Assembly (NCBI GenBank): GCA_964461295.1
Contig: CAYWTX010000043.1
Span: 1-11,670, forward strand
DNA: 11,670 nucleotides
From: CAYWTX01 sp964461295
GTDB taxonomy: Bacteria; Planctomycetota; Phycisphaerae; SM23-33
Reading direction: 5' to 3'
The notes below the pieces were generated by a model. That model made no database searches and was not told the DNA's origin. It saw nothing but the letters and a program-made list of their open reading frames with translations. Below, in pieces: positions 7,028-11,670 of this stretch (position 1 is the stretch's first letter; each line of letters opens with the position of its first letter). The translations under genes were made by a program, and so were the position numbers.

Positions 7028-7882
7028 TCAGATGGGGCACATCGGAGGACTGAGCTGCGCCGTGATGCCGCCATCCACGTAGATCGTCTGTCCGACAATG
7101 TAACTCGAGTCATCCGACGCCAGGAAAGCCACCGCGGCCCCGATCTCCGCGGGCATCCCCATTCGCCCCAACGGAATCCGTTTCACATACTCCTCGGTCG
7201 CCGGGTCCTCTGACGGCGGCCGCAGTTCCGTGTGCACCGCCCCCGGCGCCACCGCGTTGACCCGTATGTGGTATGGCGCCAACTCGATGCCCATCACACG
7301 GGTCATGGCGTCCATCGCGCCTTTGGTGGCGTCGTACGGCAATCCCCGGTGGTGGGCGCGCAGCCCGCCAACGGAACTGATGTGCACGATACAGCCTCCG
7401 CCTTGATCACGCATCCGCCGCGCCGCCAGATGTGAACAGAGGAAAGGCCCTTTGACATTGGTCGCCAGTTCGTCCTCCAGCATCTCCTCGGTCACGTCGA
7501 AGAAGAACTCGCGGGCAAGGTTCGCCGCGTTGTTGACCAGGAGATCCAGCCTTGGGGTCCTCTCCGCAATCTCACGGAACATCCGCTTCACCTCGTCGGG
7601 GCGCCCGATGTCGGCATGGACACTCCATACGTCGACGCCGAGGTCCTTGAGTTCCCCCTCGGTTTCCCGCACGGACGCGGCGCTCCGCCCATGCAACACC
7701 ACTTTCATTCCCTCTCGCGCCAGCCGGATGGCGATCCCTTTGCCGATGCCCCGGGAGGACCCTGTGACGAACGCCACCCGGCCCGCCAGTTCCGGGAAGC
7801 GAGGGGCAACGGCGGCAAACAAGGAAGCCGTGTCCGGCCATGCCGGCAGCGCCGCACTGTCCGGTCCGATGACCTTGCTCAT
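7028..7882 (-). CDS. Classical short-chain dehydrogenase/reductase (SDR)
   Basis: This 284-residue NAD(P)-dependent oxidoreductase should act on a hydroxyl or keto group of a small molecule. The Rossmann motif TGSSRGIG is at 40-47, NNAA at 117-120, catalytic Asn142, Ser169/Ser170 (IVHISSVGG), Tyr183 and Lys187 (YDATK); the last strand ends YIVGQTIYVDGG, as in the FabG-like clan. A polar N-terminal extension of about 33 residues precedes the first strand (LAGRVAFVTG), longer than usual and reminiscent of sugar-alcohol or sugar-acid SDRs. The ATG is supported by GAGGAGACAGG immediately upstream. The TGA stop overlaps the next gene's possible ATG. Its place between a TIM-barrel protein and a sugar-acid dehydratase suggests a sugar, polyol or sugar-acid dehydrogenase; this is inference. 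Confidence 0.93.
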   Translation of the reverse strand: MSKVIGPDSAALPAWPDTASLFAAVAPRFPELAGRVAFVTGSSRGIGKGIAIRLAREGMKVVLHGRSAASVRETEGELKDLGVDVWSVHADIGRPDEVKRMFREIAERTPRLDLLVNNAANLAREFFFDVTEEMLEDELATNVKGPFLCSHLAARRMRDQGGGCIVHISSVGGLRAHHRGLPYDATKGAMDAMTRVMGIELAPYHIRVNAVAPGAVHTELRPPSEDPATEEYVKRIPLGRMGMPAEIGAAVAFLASDDSSYIVGQTIYVDGGITAQLSPPMCPI

Positions 7883-8013
7883 CCTGTCTCCTCGCCCACG
7901 GTTATGCGACGCACATCAGCGGCCCAGGCAGCCTTGAGCGCCAGGGCGCGTCTGGCCGTCCGGAACAGCGTCATCCATGCGGCCGCCCCAAGCCAACGCA
8001 TCTTGCCCGGCAT
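7879..8013 (-). CDS. Possible 44-residue small protein between TIM-barrel and SDR genes
   Basis: The ATG at 8013 opens 44 codons ending at TGA 7881-7879, which overlaps the ATG of the SDR as ATGA, the same coupling seen elsewhere in this operon. The peptide is basic with a hydrophobic stretch (MRWLGAAAWMTLFRTARRAL). A GGGAAGG lies 12-18 bases upstream, further than ideal. Otherwise the 211 bases between the two neighbouring genes would be the only real gap in the operon. It could be a true small protein, a coupling ORF, or a remnant. Confidence 0.3.
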   Translation of the reverse strand: MPGKMRWLGAAAWMTLFRTARRALALKAAWAADVRRITVGEETG

Positions 8014-8093
8014 GGCCGCTTGCCTTCCCTTTCCCGCCGCCGGTCTGTCTCACTCCGCGGGCACGGCATCTTCCCCACGGATCGGCCGACCGA

Positions 8094-8900
8094 TCACATC
8101 CCTCCATGGTCCCGGAGCAATCGGATATTCTCCTCCAACATATCCGGTTTGTCTTTCGTGTAGACGCCGACCACCACCGTGTCCTGCGGACGCAGGTGGC
8201 GGGCCACGAAGGCGAATGCCTCCGATGGACCGGTGCGCCCGGCGGCCAGCACCTTGAAATGAAAGGCGGGTTTGCTCAGGTCCCGGATCGCCCGCACCAT
8301 TCCATCGCGGTCCGCCGGGTCAAAACACTCGTTAACTCTGGGATCATGTCGCGGGTTCCCCACGCGCGGCGACGGGTCGTAGTAGGCGCACATGTAGAAA
8401 TCCACGTCCAGGCGGACCTGTTCCGCCCACGCCAGGCACGCGGGACGATGGGTCGCGATTCCGGCCACCAGGCCGGCCTTGCGAATCTGCTCCACGCCCT
8501 TCACGATCTTCTCGAGACTGTTCCCGGAGTGCGACCAGTCCACCATGCCGCCGTGGATATAGACGCCGTCCGCGCCCCCGTCGATCGCCATATTGACCGA
8601 AGTCTCGATGGAGTTCATCTCGGAACATGTCTGCGCGATCATCCGGATCCTGCCGCCCTCCTGGCGGTACTCCAGCATGGTCCGCAGGAAATGCTGGTCC
8701 GCCCGCCCCATCAGGGCGTTGATCCCCAGCGACTCCGCGAGCCGGAACGTTTCCTTGACCCGCGCGACGGTGTAGTACTTCTTCATCTCGAGGTCCTTGG
8801 CCACGCCCATGTGCGAGTATCCGCTGAACATGTTGCTGCCCAGGACCATTCGACTTACGGACATCTTCCCCACCTTGACGGTCGGAACAACGTCGTTCAT
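8094..8900 (-). CDS. TIM-barrel protein distantly like aldo/keto reductases, function unknown
   Basis: The 268 residues show a beta/alpha-barrel pattern. The first strand is SRMVLGSNMFSGYSH (16-30), followed by the helix repeat and strands ending in conserved polar groups: YIHGG (114-118), GIATHRP (147-153), DVDFYMCAYYDPS (165-177), HFKVLAAGR (214-222) and VGVYTKD (244-250). The first and last strands resemble aldo/keto reductases, but I do not see the Asp-Tyr-Lys-His tetrad of that family in its usual places. The several His, Asp and Arg residues at strand ends suggest an enzyme, perhaps an isomerase or lyase acting on sugars. The ATG overlaps the stop of the glycyl radical enzyme as ATGA, so the two are almost certainly made together. 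I know similar proteins only as uncharacterised entries from PVC-type bacteria (recollection). Confidence 0.85.
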   Translation of the reverse strand: MNDVVPTVKVGKMSVSRMVLGSNMFSGYSHMGVAKDLEMKKYYTVARVKETFRLAESLGINALMGRADQHFLRTMLEYRQEGGRIRMIAQTCSEMNSIETSVNMAIDGGADGVYIHGGMVDWSHSGNSLEKIVKGVEQIRKAGLVAGIATHRPACLAWAEQVRLDVDFYMCAYYDPSPRVGNPRHDPRVNECFDPADRDGMVRAIRDLSKPAFHFKVLAAGRTGPSEAFAFVARHLRPQDTVVVGVYTKDKPDMLEENIRLLRDHGGM

Positions 8901-11212
8901 TTCCCGGTCTCCTTCACGGTTGCCTGCCCTCCTGAGGATCGCTGCGCAGCCCTCGTCACGCCGAGGCCGGAAACGCCCTCGCGGATCATGCGTTCGACCA
9001 CCAGTTGACGGAATTCGGGAGACAGCACCGCGAAGTACGCGGTGAAGCCGGTCACACGAACCACCAGGTCCGGATAGGCGGACGGATCCTCGTGTGCCGC
9101 CAGCACCTGGTCGGCATCGATGATGTTGATATTCAGGAGGGTGCCGCCCTGCCGGAAGTGACCTTCGATCAACGCGGCGACATTCGCCACTCCGTCATCA
9201 CCGCGAGCCAATCCTGGATCAAGCTCCAACTGCATGGGCGCCGTGTTTCCGTATCCGCACTGGACCGCGGCAACCGCACACGAAAGAGCGGTGGGGGCGG
9301 CGTCCTTCCGGAAGCCCGGGTCCGGATTGGCGCCGTGCGAGATCGGAGCGCCTGCCAATCGCCCGTTGGGGGTCGCCCCCACGGCACGACCCAGTTGGAT
9401 CGTATTGGACCAGGTAAACCACCCCGGAATGCAGTTGCGCCCGCCGGGCGTGGGACTTTCCTTCACCAGGGCAGTGAACAACTGTGACACGCGCGCCGCC
9501 CAGGCGTCGCCCAGCGACCCGCCCTGGCCAAACCGCTCGGAGCTCCTCATCCACTGTCTGACACGCGGCCCGTCCGGTCCGGAAAAGTTGTCGCGCAGGT
9601 GTTGTGCGATCTCCGGCCAGGAGACGACCCCGTCGCGCTCAATCCGTTGCTCCAAGGCGGCGAACGAGTCGGCCACCGTGGTGAGGCCGGACCCGTCCAT
9701 GCACATGTTGTAGAATTCGACCCCGCCATCGGTCACGTCGCGCCCCTTCTCAATCGGACCGTAACACACCAGGTTCAGCATCAACTCCGGCTGGAGTCGT
9801 CCCACGTGATCCAGGTGCCAGTCGATTCCCCGCTTCGTGCAGAGCACGGCCCGACGCAGGTGCGCCTCGAACAACTCCCACAGGCCCGTCACACTGGGGG
9901 CCTTCCTGTCGCAGACTCCCTCCGCGCCGGGTCCCATCATCTCCTGGAAGGCCACCTCAAACACCTTCGCGACGTTGATTTTCACGGTGTCGTTCATGGT
10001 GTACTCGCGGCCGGGAATCGCCGTCCAGTGACAGCCCACCGCCAACCGCTGGCGCGCCAACTCCATCGGGTATCCGTTGCGCGCGAAACCCTCGTTCAGC
10101 GCCTTGTCGCCGCAGTAGCGCGGCCAACCCTTGCGGTCGCGACAGAGGTGCTCCACGGTCTTGAGGAACAGGGCGCGGTCCAACCCTCCATGGACGCGAA
10201 CGGTCAGGTTGACCGGCACGCCGAGACGGTGTGCGGCCTCGATGATCAGGTACGTCATGCGGGTCGTCAGGTCCCGCCCGTCCGGTCCGGGGCCGGCAAT
10301 CTGGTAGTAGCGGGTATCCGCGAGAAACAGACACGCCAGGATGAAGATCGCCTTTTCGTCGTCAAGGCGGCCGGCGGCAATGTCCGCCTCGTAGTAGGGC
10401 CTGAGAAGTTCGTCAAGTTGGTGACCCGCCCCGTCCCGATTGAACATGCGGGACGCGACATTGAAGTGGGCGAGCCACTGGCACACCTCGTGGAAGGTCC
10501 GCGGCGGTTGATCGATCACCCGCCGATGGACCTCGGTCAACTCACGCAGGTTCTCTCGCAGCTGGGCCCGGGGTTCGACCTCCTCCGCGTCCGCCAAGGC
10601 GGCAAGTGTGCGGCCGATCCAGTTCTGGGTGCCGAGGATCACGTCCTCGTGGGCCTGGTAGAACTCCTCAAGTTCCCGGCGTGCGGCAGCGGGTGCGCCT
10701 GCCACATTGCGGGCTCGGAACTGGCGCACCTTGTTGAGCAACCCGCCCCACCCCAGGGACAGCCCGATCCGACAGTCACCGGCGAAGTGAGTGTCCGACC
10801 AGATCCCGGAGTAGATGCAGTACCGTGTCTGTTCCTCGCGCAAGTGGGGGCAGTCGTAGTCCGGGTGCGGTATCCCACCGCCCTGTTGGGCGCGAAGCCG
10901 GGACAGGAAGCCGAAACACCGCCCCGTCAGCGCCGCGACGGGATCCACATAGACCGGGCAGGACTCCATCAGCGAGCAGAAGTTGTCGCCCCACCCCTTG
11001 GGGCCATAGAACGAGCCGTTGGGATGATTCGCGCGGATCCGCCATTTCCAGTCCGCCGGCGGAACCACGGTTCCGTAATCGTCCTCATCCATCGGACCGA
11101 AGACAGCCGCCTTCTCGGCGGTCTGTTGCAGTTTCCGTTGCCGCAGCATATCTATTCGATCCGCATAGGTCAACGGACTGCGGGTATTCTTCTTGATTGT
11201 TTGCACGCCCAT
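8897..11212 (-). CDS. Glycyl radical enzyme of the pyruvate formate-lyase family, unassigned subgroup (GCHW)
   Basis: With the ATG at 11212 the protein has 771 residues, normal for this family. The C-terminal radical domain is clear: GGTLLNINIIDADQVLAAHE, then YPDLVVRVTGFTAYFAVLSP, in which Gly722 should carry the radical. The mid-region CIPGWFTWSNTIQLGRAVGATPNGRLAGAPIS is also standard. The active-site Cys is Cys394 in AVGCHWTAIPG. Dehydratase-type members have Gly-Cys-Val-Glu there and pyruvate formate-lyase has Cys-Cys; here His-Trp follows the Cys, so the general base Glu of dehydratases is missing at that place. A 25-30-residue tail follows the usual end of the domain. Such enzymes act without oxygen and need a radical-SAM activase, which is not in the window. 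A frame extension to 11521 runs through a transposase fragment and is not used. It is the first gene of the operon, from an apparently leaderless promoter. Confidence 0.95.
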   Translation of the reverse strand: MGVQTIKKNTRSPLTYADRIDMLRQRKLQQTAEKAAVFGPMDEDDYGTVVPPADWKWRIRANHPNGSFYGPKGWGDNFCSLMESCPVYVDPVAALTGRCFGFLSRLRAQQGGGIPHPDYDCPHLREEQTRYCIYSGIWSDTHFAGDCRIGLSLGWGGLLNKVRQFRARNVAGAPAAARRELEEFYQAHEDVILGTQNWIGRTLAALADAEEVEPRAQLRENLRELTEVHRRVIDQPPRTFHEVCQWLAHFNVASRMFNRDGAGHQLDELLRPYYEADIAAGRLDDEKAIFILACLFLADTRYYQIAGPGPDGRDLTTRMTYLIIEAAHRLGVPVNLTVRVHGGLDRALFLKTVEHLCRDRKGWPRYCGDKALNEGFARNGYPMELARQRLAVGCHWTAIPGREYTMNDTVKINVAKVFEVAFQEMMGPGAEGVCDRKAPSVTGLWELFEAHLRRAVLCTKRGIDWHLDHVGRLQPELMLNLVCYGPIEKGRDVTDGGVEFYNMCMDGSGLTTVADSFAALEQRIERDGVVSWPEIAQHLRDNFSGPDGPRVRQWMRSSERFGQGGSLGDAWAARVSQLFTALVKESPTPGGRNCIPGWFTWSNTIQLGRAVGATPNGRLAGAPISHGANPDPGFRKDAAPTALSCAVAAVQCGYGNTAPMQLELDPGLARGDDGVANVAALIEGHFRQGGTLLNINIIDADQVLAAHEDPSAYPDLVVRVTGFTAYFAVLSPEFRQLVVERMIREGVSGLGVTRAAQRSSGGQATVKETGK

Positions 11213-11221
11213 TATTTGTTC

Positions 11222-11250
11222 AGTATGATCTTCCGGCCGGCGAATGTCAA
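11222..11250 (-). promoter_or_regulatory. Sigma-70-type promoter of the glycyl radical enzyme operon (leaderless)
   Basis: On the minus strand TTGACA (11250-11245, a perfect -35) is followed after 17 bases by CATACT (11227-11222, four of six -10 positions). Transcription would begin about 7 bases later, near 11215, only about 3 bases before the ATG at 11212. No Shine-Dalgarno precedes the ATG (CTGAACAAATA), which agrees with a leaderless mRNA. Confidence 0.55.
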
Positions 11251-11317
11251 ACGCGGCAAACGTCCCGGGTGCATGACCGTTACCGCATCGCCGACGCAGA
11301 GGGATAGGCTGGGTCGA

Positions 11318-11369
11318 GCCCGAAGGGCCCCTGCGGGGGAGTCCCAACGGGACGACGAGACCCCGTCGT
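11318..11369. repeat. Four contiguous mini-hairpins
   Basis: Four short perfect stem-loops tile without gaps: GCCC-GAA-GGGC (11318-11328), CCCC-TGC-GGGG (11328-11338), GTCCC-AAC-GGGAC (11341-11353) and ACGACG-6 nt-CGTCGT (11352-11369). The cluster begins where similarity to the transposase fragment stops, so it may be an insertion or repeat junction. Confidence 0.5.
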
Positions 11370-11463
11370 GCTTGCGGGCGATCAGCCAACGGTGCCAGCG
11401 AAGGAGCGTGTCGGGACTGAAGAGCGTCCTGCACTGTCGTAGAAGGTCGCGGCCCGTCTTCAC
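11362..11463 (-). mobile_element. Transposase/integrase (rve-type) N-terminal fragment
   Basis: From a GTG at 11463 the minus strand reads RDLLRQCRTLFSPDTLLRWH followed by RWLIARKHDG. The PDTLLRWHR.LIARK.DG pattern is typical of the segment just before the DDE integrase core in IS481/IS3-like transposases, where a GRPR motif normally follows. Here similarity ends after KHDG, at the mini-hairpin cluster. No catalytic core, terminal repeats or target duplication can be seen, so this is a dead scrap. In 11464-11670 I see nothing I can name. Confidence 0.6.
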
Positions 11464-11670
11464 TGCGACTGCCGCCAGCCGTCACTTCTGAGAGCTTGTG
11501 AAGGAATTGCGCCGGACCCATTTGAGCCCGAAGGCGGCGATCCGGGCCGGGTGGCCCGGAATCCGCGCCGGCAGGCGATGTTTGTTCACCGCCCGGGTCG
11601 GCTCTGACCCGTTTTCACCTTTCCGCAACGTCCGATCATCGCCAATCGGCCCAATTTGCGCCTCTTTCTG

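Noticed and set aside
9599..11491. 630-codon open frame on the plus strand opposite the glycyl radical enzyme
   Set aside because: It is a GC-driven shadow: no family motifs, and it covers a gene with clear catalytic motifs on the other strand. The same applies to long plus frames at 1913-3016, 6021-6905 and 7977-9008.
11213..11521. Upstream extension of the glycyl radical enzyme reading frame by 103 codons
   Set aside because: It runs through the transposase fragment and hairpin block in another frame, shows no family similarity, and the promoter lies downstream of it.

Overview
The window is GC-rich bacterial DNA. It looks like an uncultivated, saccharolytic, probably anaerobic bacterium of the Planctomycetota/PVC type. 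That assignment is an inference from three things: a CE7 esterase next to a XylR-type regulator, an enolase-superfamily sugar-acid dehydratase in an operon with a glycyl radical enzyme, and gene-poor gaps filled with short degenerate inverted repeats. No ribosomal RNA or marker gene is present to confirm it.

Layout. (a) 1-1355, plus strand: a membrane-anchored TPR protein, visibly less GC-rich than the rest, with a reading frame open to the left edge. (b) 1410-1717, minus strand: the wreck of a MNT-type nucleotidyltransferase gene. (c) About 1759-2029: no gene, but nested inverted repeats. (d) 2033-3001, minus strand: an intact CE7 acetyl esterase. A gap of about 270 bp with perfect palindromes and a 16-bp tandem repeat separates it from a divergent XylR-type regulator (plus strand, ending 4035) that has lost nearly all of its DNA-binding domain by an in-frame internal deletion. 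(e) 4101-5394, minus strand: a secreted protein gene of unknown function broken by a nonsense codon and a one-base frameshift. (f) 5395-5786: no intact gene, apart from the frameshifted start of a further operon gene at 5775.

(g) 5787-11212, minus strand: the main item, a tightly coupled operon. Its order of transcription is glycyl radical enzyme (771 aa), AKR-like TIM-barrel protein (268 aa), a possible 44-aa small ORF, a classical SDR oxidoreductase (284 aa), a ManD/RspA-type enolase-superfamily dehydratase, and then the broken last gene. Junctions show ATGA or TGATG overlaps. A promoter with a perfect TTGACA -35 box, 17-bp spacer and CATACT -10 box sits so close to the first ATG that the mRNA is predicted to be nearly leaderless. 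(h) 11213-11670: a transposase/integrase fragment abutting four back-to-back mini-hairpins.

How the genes may work together (inference): the SDR and the ManD-like enzyme would oxidise and dehydrate a sugar or sugar acid, and the glycyl radical enzyme would do a radical C-C or C-O bond cleavage on a related intermediate. The radical enzyme has Gly-Cys-His-Trp where the dehydratase-type enzymes have Gly-Cys-Val-Glu, so its reaction cannot be assigned by homology. This is the best candidate for an undescribed system. Its activating enzyme is not in the window. By contrast, 1.4-5.4 kb looks like a zone of gene decay with four different kinds of lesion.
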